64,000 nucleotides of DNA, taken from Aristolochia californica. Lineage: Eukaryota > Streptophyta > Magnoliopsida > Piperales > Aristolochiaceae. Shown one piece after another: positions 25,201 to 36,044 of the stretch. The position numbers and the translations under genes are program-made. Location of the stretch: positions 24,893,220 through 24,957,219 of the forward strand of contig JARWKL010000015.1 of assembly GCA_029961685.1 (NCBI GenBank), in the 5' to 3' direction. The first letter of the stretch is position 1. The number at the start of each line of letters is the position of its first letter. The notes below the pieces were generated by a model. That model was not told the origin of the DNA and did no database searches. It saw only the letters and a list, made by a program, of their open reading frames with translations.

Positions 25201-28200
25201 ACAAAAGTAAGACAATAACCGTAGATCAGAAAAAAAGTGCTCAGTAACCTGATCCTCCAAATTTGACCATGGGCTTCCAGAGCCTGAAGGAGTTGTCGAG
25301 ATTATCTGTGAAGTATCCACCGAAAGCAATTAAATGTAAAAATCATAATACCTCGACCATAGAAATATTGTGCTAGTTAAAAATTGGATCAATGACCAAA
25401 ATGGAGTAAAATACCTTAAGTCCTTTAGCAGCTTTCCTCCCTGGCGCTCGATTAGCAATCATTCTGATAAGCTTATTGGGATTGGACATATTACTAATGT
25501 GAGAAGCAACAGGAGAAGGAAGTGACCCATTCAATGGACCAAAGGCCTCAGGAGATACTTCTGTCACTTGCTTCAAGAGCTTAGGCTTCTTAGCATGTGG
25601 ACCATATATACCTTTAGAAACAAATACACAAAATTAGTAATAGAAATTGGAAGATTTTACATTGTTAGTTTGACATGCTCTATAGGTAGAAGGAAGACGA
25701 GATGTTTACCTATGCTCCCATTAGACTCAAACTGATGATTTTCCAGTTTTCTTTTTGAAAGATCTCTCTGCACATTCAAACGTAAATCATAAAGAAATTT
25801 AAACAACCACAATGATACATGTACAACACAAACTAGCATTTTTTTTTGAATGACAACACACTAAAATCTTTTTCATTTTTGACAGCCACAAACTAACAAG
25901 TGTGATCAAATAATTTAGATAAATTGCAATATCAATTAAGAAAACCAGCAAAATAATTTTTTTAAGTTTCTGCTGGAATATAATATTTGTCATATATTAG
26001 GTTATATACCCACTTTAACAAACAAAAGAAAAAAATTTAAGTCTCTGCTGAATAGTAATACATATGTAGTGTCTGTGAAGACAGAGAAAAGGAGAGAGAA
26101 AGAGAGAGACAGAGAGAGCAAACAGGAACAGTTAAACTATAGAACAGCACAAACACCCTTTACATGTTTGTAAACAACCAACACAAGAGTGGCTTTTAGT
26201 TCAACTGCAAGTACAGATCAGCAATTGTTTTTGGAATGGTAAATGGTCTTTCATAAAGGTTCATGTACACTTCCATTCACATCATGTGAGAAAAATAAAT
26301 CCCAAATTAAGATCTTTGAAAGTCTTTGATACCACTTTGATTCTCAACGTTTTTGCACTCAATAGTTGCATACACTATTTCCTAGAAAAACATCAATAGT
26401 TGCTACCCTGTCTTAAAACTCACCAGATCTAACTGACCCAAACTGAAAAGAAAAAAAGACCGAATCCACACCAAGACATAATTAACATGTTGGACAATTT
26501 TAAGAAAAAAGAAGAGGACAAAAGCCAACCTGTTCGCGTTGAGCCGCATCCATCTGAAAGGTCTGGTCAAATGTAGATCCCTAAAATATAATAGACCTCA
26601 GGGAAACACTTACTACAAAAAGTAATAAATCAAATTCTGTAAAGAAAAATACATACTTTCCCAGACATAACAAATCCCCCAGACTCCGCTGAATTTAGAG
26701 AACTTCTATAGACCAAATGCTTGGACTTTTGCTTCTTCATAGCCTTTGGAGATGTATCAGCACCATCAAAAGGAAACTGCTTTCCAAACTCTCCAGTTGA
26801 CTCAAGTTCTGAATTTTTCCTAAGCTGGGACACACCATGCAATGAACTCTGGTCATCTTGCAACGAACTAGTATCTCCACTTGATGCATCAGTTTTGCTT
26901 GCCACTTGTGCACCAGAAATTCCACCAACAATAAAAGGCCCCACAACCCTTTGCCTTGCTGCAGTTCGTACACGTTTTGTAGGGATGGATCCAACATTTA
27001 GAGCACTAGAAGGTCTTTTTCCAATTGAAACTTGTTGACTACCAAATCTATTCTCTACGCTGTGCCTGTAAGGTAATTCATGTCCCACATCATAAGATCT
27101 TGCAGTCGCAGCATATGATCTCGGCAAGTTTTTCTTTTTCTTTTGAACAAATTTAGACGACTTTATGCCTTCATAACCTCCAGGTAGGTAATAGCTGCCA
27201 GTTTCCCCCTCCTCTTCAAAAGGATTGTCTTGAGCTCCATACTCTAAAGTGAAGGGCAGAAGGGTGAGAAAAAGAGGTCATCAGGAACATCAAGTATAAC
27301 AGCAGCTACAAGAACATAATTGATTCATTTGTACCTGATACAGAATCCATCAAAGATACTTCATATTCCTGCTGCCGTGCAGAATCACCAATTTTCTGAA
27401 ATAAATTAAGTTCAAACGATCAATCATTATCATTCTATTTTTCTCAGTGACCGCTATTAATTACTGATAACATATTTAATCCATGTAGAACAGTTCAACC
27501 AACTGAATCAGATTATTTTCAGAAAATAACTCAGCAGACAAAGACATCTTAATAAAATTGGCATGACCTAGAAAAGAAAATTGAAAACTCAAGTTTACCT
27601 CATATTCAGCCCAAAGAGATTCCACAGATCTCCGGTAGTACTCCATTGCACCAACAGGGACGGTGTAGATGAAGCTTTCCTGTAAATAGAAAAAAAAATT
27701 ATATTGCTTTCCAGGCATGTCCTCAAATAAATAGAGACAGACAAAAATTTGACTCATACTTCAGAAAGCTGATCCTCCCATGATACTTCCAAGATGCCTG
27801 CGTCCGATATCCTGTCAGGTGTTATAGGTGCTTCAGCTTGAAGGGGCTGATCAGAAGAACGACTAATGTATTTCAAGAATCTCACAGCATATCCCCGAAT
27901 AGCCAAATTTTCTTGCCCAGACTTCTGCTCCTGAGAGGAATCGCTTGTCTGCTGCACAATCCACCAAGAGATATCGGATGAGTATAACATGTTCAGCTGT
28001 CTGACGAAACAATTGAATAAATTTAAACAAAGTATTGACGAGTAATTTTGTAATTTCCAAAAATTTGTGATTGAATGTAATTGTTAAGGAATAGTCCCAC
28101 ATGGATTAGTGAGATCAAAGATCTTAAGTTTATTAGTTGGCAGAAGAGGTTTCTTAAGTGGCTAGTCATTTTGGGATAGGCCTTGGACCAACTTAACAAT

Positions 28201-30926
28201 AATCCTCCAAAAGGATTCAAATATTTAGAACACTAACAACATATTTGACATCCTACTGCCATAATATCAACTGATAAATATGGTACCAAGACATGCAAAT
28301 AACCTGTTTAATGGCATCATCCTTGTCCTTGATGGCTTCATGAAAATGAACTTTCTGTGAATCAGACACGGCTGAATTACAATCATCACTGGTATCTTCT
28401 CTAAAAAGAACCTCAGCTGATTTCCAGAACTGGATGATAGCTTTTGCTAATGTACGAGCCACTTTTTTCTGTTTCCGGTGCAAATTCTCCTCATTAAATT
28501 TCTTAAAACCGCCAAAAGCAACCGAATGGGACATCTGGGCAGCAGTAGTTGACTTCCAAAGTCGCTCCTAATCATATTACCAATAGATTAATAAGTAAAA
28601 ATAGATAGAGACAGTGGAAGTGACTGACAGATAAAGTGAATGACAGAAAACCTGCATAAAGTCATTCGCCAACCATGCCATTTCCTCGAGGACAAAGTCC
28701 CAGTGAGACTTTTTACATTTCTCTGGATGGAAAATACTAACAGATAGCTCGCCAAGTCTCTTACGGTTAGCCTGCTCAAAGAAATGCGAAAAATTTAGAG
28801 AATTCAGATAAGTGTATTCTTTGGTTAGCTGAATTCAGACCATTTAGGTAGGAGCAGTTAGATGCTAACCTCTATTATTCGAGCTTTTTCCAAAATCTCA
28901 TCTTTATCAGCCTGGTTCACTATCTTCAGCATGTTCACTAAAGTGTTATGAACCTCAGGAGCAGTGGTGCCAGATTCCTTCCCAGAAGAAACAGCATCCA
29001 CAACATTTCCACTGGACAAAACCAGACGGCTTGGAGATCTTGCCTGTGAACCCAAACTTGCCTTTCTGGAATTTGATTCATCACATAATGAAGTATCCAG
29101 TTTTCTATCTGACTTTGAAGAAAGTTGACCGCTAGATTCTGCTTCACTTTGGAGATCACATCTACTCCCATTGTTTTCCTCCATCTTCACCTCAGTAGCC
29201 TCATGATCATCTCGTCTGACACTGTTAACCTTGACAGTGATAGGGTCTTTAACCTCATTGTTGACAAGTGGAGTCTGCTGTTCTGTCGTAAGTGCCATAG
29301 GGTTCTCCAAGTAACCACCATTAACATTCCTCAATTTTGAACACTGATCCCCAGCAATAACCCTATCCAAGCTGGAAGACTCTGAATCTACACCTTCAGG
29401 ATTAAAAAAACCATTTTCTTTATTTTTAAGTGGACTTGGAATAATGTTAGCATCGCTTTCCAAGAAACTACACCCATTTGGTTGATCTGCATTAGTATGT
29501 TGTACAGACTTCTCTTTTGCATCTGCATCTCCATATTCTAGACCAACTTTGACTTGCTCCTCTTTTTGGCTGGCCAAAGCAGCAGCACTAGAATCTTTCT
29601 CCAGCCCCACTTGAGATAATTTTCTTGGATCTTTGTCCTTGGTATCCGAACCCTTTTCTGGAGGTCCAACTGTCATGTGTTCAGCTGATGTCTGAGGGAC
29701 CTGAATGGCATCTACCTCCATATCCAATTGATTTTCAGTAGCCGAGGTCCTAACAACTGCATTAACATTCAAACTTGTTGTTTTCGAGTGGCAGATAGAA
29801 GAACCAGTAGGTTCATTCTCCCTTTGTGACTCGTTAAATGACCCCTTAGCACCCCTCGAGTCACGACGAGAAGGCACAACTAAAGAAGTCCCAATGCCAT
29901 GAGCGGATTGACCTAAATCAGTAGCGTTTCCATGACCACTATCACGATTTGATCTGGACCTGTTTCTTCGAGCATATGCCTGAGATTTACCAAGACGAAA
30001 TACTGTTGAGTCTTCTGATTCTTTTGCATTAAGACTTCCATCCAGCTGAGATGATCGCTCTGATTGAGCAACTTTACTCCTTTTACTAGGATGCATGGAA
30101 TTTCGATCTGCATTAACCACATCATTTTCACCGTCAAGAAGCAAAAGATTATCTGCAGAATTTGGATCTCTGGCAGGAGTAGGTCCTGGTCTCCCACTAC
30201 TATCAACAGAGTCTCCATGAGGTGAGGCAGCCAATGCAAAGCTACCTTTTGCTTCACTGAGAGGCCATAAAAGAACTATTCAGCCCGTAAGTAAGACATT
30301 GCGCTTGCTCAGGATACTTTAAGTTTGAAATCAAGTCAACTGCTAATTACAGGGCATGCCAACAGAAAGTTCCAAAAATGATATACCTGACCACATACTG
30401 CTCTCCAAGCTGATCCGTGAAAGAAGTGGACTGGACACTGATTGAGATTGCAGGACCAAGTTTGAAATCCAAAGGATTGCCACCCTGAAAGAGAGAAGCA
30501 GTGATATCAAATTATGTATGAAGCATGGAGACCCAAATATGAGGCTGCAACTATTCTTACTTTTTCAAGGAATTCAAGCTCTCGTCTTCGTTCCTCACGC
30601 ACATCAAACTCCTGTCTGTAATGACCAAAGAATAAGACGTCCTTCAAATAAGCTGGCCAAATGCCTACTAAATTAATAAGATGATGCCCATATTCCTCTG
30701 TAAACTTAGAGATCTTCCAATATCATTTCACATGAAAAGTACACTGTGAACATAAAAGGAAAAGAAATGGATGCCAGTGCTACCTAAGCTCTGCCTGAGC
30801 CTTCTCAATTGCTGCACGCCTAGGAGAGATCTTTGTATCAAGACTTATACCACCATCAACAACCCCTCCCATGGAATCCACCTCTGCATTTACTAAGAGA
30901 GCAGAGCCTGGGCTATGTCCATGCAT
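21217..30926 (-). CDS. EAF1: EAF1-type chromatin modification protein (HSA + SANT/Myb)
   Basis: Twenty-one minus-strand coding exons join to 2004 aa, near the usual plant EAF1 length: 30926-30784, 30615-30561, 30484-30387, 30256-28870, 28771-28652, 28567-28304, 27951-27760, 27679-27599, 27395-27335, 27243-26657, 26580-26530, 25767-25710, 25611-25415, 25305-25249, 25141-25061, 24920-24783, 24624-24508, 23839-23742, 23639-23421, 23342-22946, 22830-21217. The start MHGHSPGSALLVNAEVDSMG is the first ATG of the conserved N-terminus. An HSA domain (KSHWDFVLEEMAWLANDFMQ, about residues 570-670) precedes a SANT/Myb-like module (about 1105-1165: PWSNLEDQALVVLVHDMGPN, then FRKPKECKERHKILMD). The C-terminal quarter is Gln-rich. 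EAF1 is the scaffold of the NuA4 histone acetyltransferase in the nucleus; HSA binds actin-related proteins. The intron after the exon ending at 24783 needs a GC donor. Confidence 0.93.
22180..22242 (-). repeat. Poly-glutamine codon run (21 Gln) in EAF1
   Basis: Twenty-one consecutive CAA/CAG codons on the minus strand, mixed as one CAG, one CAA, eight CAG and eleven CAA in reading order. They are bracketed by Leu codons and further short Gln runs. Likely length-polymorphic. Confidence 0.97.
23971..24011. repeat. (GA)n followed by 26-base G run, EAF1 intron
   Basis: A short GA microsatellite runs into about 26 consecutive G residues (23986-24011). It lies in the intron between the exons ending at 24508 and starting at 23839. 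The exact length is uncertain, as such runs are error-prone. Confidence 0.85.
24220..24350 (-). mobile_element. Putative tRNA-derived SINE, EAF1 intron
   Basis: On the minus strand, TGGCTCAATGG (24320-24310) fits the pol III box A consensus and GGTTTGAGTTTC (24282-24271) resembles box B, about 27 bp apart as in plant SINEs. Boundaries are approximate; the element is in sense orientation with EAF1. Confidence 0.5.
24364..24390. repeat. 27-base G run, EAF1 intron
   Basis: An uninterrupted run of about 27 G on the plus strand, so poly-C in the EAF1 pre-mRNA. It is the second such run in the same intron. Confidence 0.85.
28082..28198. mobile_element. Solo LTR of a TRIM-like element in EAF1 intron
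   Basis: A 117-bp block beginning TGTTAAGG and ending CTTAACA, with TCCCACATGGATTAG near the start and GTTTATTAGTTGG, TAGTCATTTTGGGAT and GGCCTTGGACC later. The same order of motifs occurs in both LTRs of the element at 61466-61797. Flanking pentamers GTAAT and ATAAT differ at one position, consistent with a 5-bp target duplication. It lies in the intron between the exons ending at 28304 and starting at 27951. Confidence 0.8.
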
Positions 30927-31183
30927 AATTGTTTTATGAATATCTGTCAATATGAAAGTTTACTATCTCCATCCATTATTTTTGCAGCTGCCACAAATCC
31001 CTGAAGAAGTCAAAAGATGAAAGTAGTGAATTGCAATAAATTAGAACAGAGGTGGGTTCAAACAAATAAATAAGAAAAGAGGTAATTCTTTAGAAAACTA
31101 ATAAACATATTTAGTCAAAAAAGTTAGATCATTCTTTTTTTTAAATGAAAATTAACTTAGCTAATTCTTAACAACTATGTCTA

Positions 31184-31330
31184 TAGATGTGGAATGAGCC
31201 TTTAGCTTAATGGCCATGTCATACAGGTTTTCAGAGTGAAGTCTTAAGTTCAAGTCTCAATGAGGGAAAGGGGTGTAGAGTGTGTGTAATCAACATCTAG
31301 AATAATTAAACCCAAAATGAAAATGAAAAT
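31184..31330 (+). mobile_element. tRNA-derived SINE in EAF1 leader region
   Basis: TAGCTTAATGG at 31203-31213 fits box A and AGTTCAAGTCT at 31247-31257 fits box B, with about 33 bp between them, the spacing of plant tRNA-derived SINEs. It ends in repeated ATGAAA units near 31310-31335. It is antisense to EAF1. Ends are approximate. Confidence 0.7.
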
Positions 31331-32574
31331 GAAAAGGCTGGTCCTGTTCTCATAGTTAAAGCAAATGTGCTTGTTGGTCAAAAATGCAAAATGCAAGTCA
31401 TGCATCCCAATTTATCTTTATTTTTATTTTTTTACCAATTTGAGAATTTTCGGTCAAAGATCACTTAAGTCTATCCAACTAATGTACCAAAGACTTCATC
31501 AGTTGCTCCAAATGTGCTTTTGCAATAATATATAGAAAAAATGTTTGTCAATTGTAGTTTCTTTTGGAAACAATGAGGTAAAGGCTTTTGCTTTGGGCAT
31601 TTAAAAGGAATATTAAATCTCAAACAAAGCTTCTTTTCGCCAATGAAGGAGATCTCCTCCAAGTAAAGTACGGTAACATATGACTAATGAGTTACGGTTA
31701 CAGTAGTCTCCAGTGAAAGACCAATGACTAAAGTCCTTCTGTTCTAGTTACTTTGCATTATGGTAAAACATATTAATTTGATTTTTTTTGTTTCAAAATA
31801 ATAAAATACTACTACCCAAGCACAACCTCGAAGTTGCCAATCCTCATAGATAGTGGACGGAATGTTTGTTGCTGCTTCGTATCAGGAATGCCATCAAATT
31901 AAACTGGTGTAGAATGATTCCAAACAATCTCAATGGAATGATAAGGACCGCATTCTATGAATGTGGAAATTTTAAGACACAAAATGAAAGCTAATAAAAA
32001 ACCATAAAATGCAACGCGAACTCATGAACTGCAAAGACCCACACTCAGGACATAAACCGACCAAAATAAACAAAGAAAAGTGACAAAGTCCATATTTCAT
32101 GTGTCGGTTAATGAAATGCTCACAAACAACAACAATTGCACTGCACAAGCAATGTGGGAAAAGTAATGGGCAAGTAAATGATACGGAATTCGACACTAAA
32201 AAGAAAGAAAACACCTCTAAAGTTATTATATTTCAATGGTACAAACAATTCGAATAGATTTCCTCCCAACTTCCCCTCCCCATTGTCTTCGAGTAATAAT
32301 AAACACTCACAAATAGAAAACAAACATACAGTGGAGGAAGCTAAGCATAGAGACGAGGCACGAGTGGTGTTCAGCAGCTTATTCCTCAAAATTCACGTGG
32401 CCCGACAAAATTGAAGTTGCACTAACGGTGTTGAAACAGCTAAGTCTCCCTCAGGCGAGCAGTTCGCAGAGAATTTGAACGACTTTGAAAAAATCAACAA
32501 TTCTCCCTCGAGTACACCATGTAAGAAGACCAACCCCACGAAAGCCCTCGTCCTGGCCACGTATTCGAACGCAG

Positions 32575-32597
32575 TTAGGGTTAGGGTTAGGGTTTTT
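32575..32597 (-). promoter_or_regulatory. Telomere-like repeat / telobox at EAF1 5' end
   Basis: Three perfect TTAGGG hexamers (32575-32592) followed by a T run; in the EAF1 direction this reads as repeated AACCCTA, the telobox motif common near transcription starts of plant growth and translation genes. A further AAACCCTAG lies near 32698-32706. Regulatory function is inferred. Confidence 0.6.
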
Positions 32598-32720
32598 AGA
32601 GAAGGGGGAGAAGACGTCCAGAGTGAAACCGGATGGTAGCGTTTGAATAGAAACGAGAGCGAAACGGAGAGATTTGCAGGGACCTGTTCCGTCCCCTAGG
32701 GTTTCGATCGATCGAAGACG

Positions 32721-34610
32721 GAGGTTTTCGTTTTTTCCTGTTCTGTATTTTTTTTTGTTTCAGTGAAGAAATTTTCGTCGTGCGTTTTGGTCGATCGTAA
32801 TAATTGGAAAGCAGAAATTCAAAATAGTCCGGGAGGGGACATCGCCGTCATTTCTAATTTTTAGAACCGGGTCCACCAATAATTTGAATCCGCGAACTCC
32901 GCCATTCATCTGTGAAGATGATCAAACGAACCCACTGATGAAAGTCAACCAGATCTAATCTCTTCTTCTTTTTCGTAGAGGTGCCATATCAATCAGAAGA
33001 TCCCAGCCGTAAAAAATAGCATCTGATCAAGGCATTTAAAAATAATTTACCAAAACACGACTTTCAAAATTCAAATACCACTGCCGTCGCTGCAAAAACC
33101 ATTATGCATTTAATTCATATAAGATGCAATACACCTTCCCTTCAAAAATTTCAACTACTTTGATTTATCCATTCATTTAAATTTTTCTTATAATCAAAAT
33201 TTCTCTTATATTTATTAAAATTTTAAAAATATATAATCTCGAAGCACGATTAATATTTATAATTTATAATTCATAATTATGAGTAATAAAAATATTATTA
33301 TTAGAGTGATTTTCAACTATCATCCTCAACTTGCTATGAGATAATTCATACTTGATTCATGTTGATTTCTCTCATGCTTTTAAGAAATACTAAACAATAT
33401 AAGAAAATGAATTTCCAAAATAAACCAAAAAACATTAAACTGATTTTTAATTATTTTATATATTACTTTTATTATATTTGTTACTAATAAAATTTATATT
33501 TTTTATAGTTTAAACACATAATATTATAACTATGTTTTCTATTATTTTCTATGGTCAAACAAATACAAGAAAATTGGTCAAGTGAATTTTTTCAATAAGA
33601 AAAATAGGTGAAGGGAAATTATTTCCCATCATTTTGTGTCTTATAGTGGTACAAATGGCTTGTCATAACTTAAAAGAGATAAAAACCGACAAGAGAAGAG
33701 TTAATTAATTTGGCATTTGTAACATAAAACCATTGTTATCATACTAGAACTTAACTTATTCGTTTGGACACGAAGCTTTTACTTAGGTACCATCAAAAGA
33801 TTAATTTGAAACTAATTGATTACCTTGGGTTTGTAATTTTTTTAGTAGGATACTCTCTCCCTCAGGCTTCATTAAGAGTAATTGAGAGCCCATGAAGAGA
33901 GAGTGATGTCAGTGCTATCCCTCTGATATTTTTTATTTTTTATTTTTTATTTATTTTCATAATATCATAGTAATTACACATTGGTTTAATCATCAATTTT
34001 TTTTGCTATTAAATTTGACCTATATTTTGTAATCCACAAAATGAGTCGATTTAGTCAGGTCGAATTTGGATTTGATAAAAGGGTCAGACTTGCTCCTTAC
34101 TAGAAGGGTTTAGTTATTATTTTAAAAAATATTTATTAAAAATGAGATAATGATCAATTGCTAACTATTTTTAGGAATAATAATGATTAAAATAGACAAC
34201 CAAACCCAGTTTGGGTGATACTAGTCCAGCCCAAATTGTCATGCGCGCGAGTCGGTTCTGGTTCACGTTTAACAGCAGTCAGGTCCGGTTCGTTAAATTA
34301 CTTTGGTCCAAAAGCCCTTGACATATTACTTATCTTTGATTCAAGATCAGTGACAGCATGACCTGTCGTCCACAACATTAGTTTCTGATTACATCCTTAA
34401 GCCTTAATTAGTAATTATAACCTCCAACGAGTCACGAGTGGCTGCTAAATCATGCAGCACTGGACAGTTTTTAGGAAAAGGCGACGCCTTCCATATAAAT
34501 AGTATGACATCAGAGATTCAGAGTCAGTGTGCGTGAGAGCGCTGGCCATTTCGTCGTCATCCTCGAGAGGGAGCCTCGGCTGCTTGCTGCTGTTGTCCGC
34601 GGTATCAGCC
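32721..34610. other. Intergenic between divergent EAF1 and AAH
   Basis: Mostly AT-rich with no supported gene. The last few hundred bases are the AAH promoter; TATAAAT at about 34494-34500 could be its TATA box, about 115 bp before the start codon. Confidence 0.45.
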
Positions 34611-36003
34611 ATGGCTTCTCTTTGCTGGAAATCTCGAACTCTGTTGCGCTTTCTTCTTCTTGTTGTTCGATTATTCTCGTCGGGTTTGGTTTTACCTGTC
34701 GCTGCGGATCTGATTCATGGTTCGTTTTTCGTTCTCTGAGTTCGCTAATTCCTGGAGGAGGACTTTGTAGACGAAGTGTATTTTTTGGTGATAAAATCGA
34801 CTACTGATATTTTTAGCTTATTTCTTCAAATCTCGTGCACGGTATGAAGTTATTGATTAAATAAATTATCCTACATAAGCGTCGAATTCGGTTTTGGTTT
34901 TAGCTGCTGCGGATCCGAGTTTTTGGTTCTTCTCTCATTTTGTGAGTTCCTGGTGTAGGACTTTGCAGAATGAAGTGTCGGTTTTGGTGACAAATTGTTT
35001 GCTTTTTTTTTTCAAATGCTATGTATGAAGCGATTGATTAGTTATCCTATCCCAAATAAGCATCGGATTCAGTTTTGATTTTAGCTGCAGCGAAACTGAT
35101 TCCTGCTTCCTCTCTCATTCTCTGCGTTCCTTGAGTTACTGGTATTGGGTTTCTAGAGTCAGTGCATTTTTTAATGACAAGTATGCTGATTTAAAAATAT
35201 ATATATATTTTTTTTGTGGGGGGTGGTACATGAGCGTCGCACCGAGTGCATGATGTATACTTACTGCTTTTTTATTCATCAGTAAAGCCCTATGCCGTTA
35301 GCAATAACATATGACCGTCGTCATTAGGAATAGTCAGCGACTGATTTATCTCATGTCATTTAAAAGTTCTGGTCATACCTATTTGTTAAGTGAATTATAC
35401 TTGCTTTACGGAACATGCATACCATGCTCCAATGGCAGAGAGTTAATTGTTTGCGGCGCTATTTAAAAGAAGCGACCTGAAAGATGTACTGCTTTTCCTG
35501 TTGTTGTCCTCATCGCTGTTCTGGTGTACGTGTATTTGTTAAATTTGATCACAACTTTTAATACTTGGATGCTTGTTCATTTGAACATTACGTTTCCTTA
35601 TTATTATTCATGTATATACAATTGTCGAAACATTGTTGAACAAGTAGTTACTGGGACAGGAGATATTGAAGGTTGGAGAAGTGACTTGTTTCGAGAAATT
35701 GTGAGGGAGGAGGCTGTGACCAGATTGAATGAGCTGGGAAAGGTAACCAAAAAAACAAAAAAATCCTTTGTCTACTCCCTTGTTTGATGCACTCATCTCC
35801 ATATATATTATGAACTCTGTCTAGCTTCCATTATGGATATTATTTCCCATATTACCTGTATTTGGTCTCATGTCCCTAGATCTGCAAACTTTGTTGCAGA
35901 CAAGTGTGCTAAGCAGGGGGCCTCCCCCCTTGCCCCTCTTGTTAGGGGAAGGCCTGCCTAATCTTGTTTGTTTGTTTCTGGTTTAATGAATTCATCACTT
36001 TCT

Positions 36004-36044
<41 letters not shown>

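Larger units (their letters stand above)
30927..32720 (-). promoter_or_regulatory. EAF1 5' leader, probable leader intron, and promoter region
   Basis: Upstream of the EAF1 start codon the sequence is AT-rich and contains a SINE. From about 32400 it becomes GC-richer, with telomere-like repeats and a CGATCGATCG stretch, resembling a housekeeping plant promoter and first leader exon. A leader intron between about 31000 and 32500 is inferred; its sites cannot be fixed. Confidence 0.45.

Noticed and set aside
34527..34610. An N-terminal extension of AAH
   Set aside because: It would start at GTG; the ATG at 34611 gives a good signal peptide.
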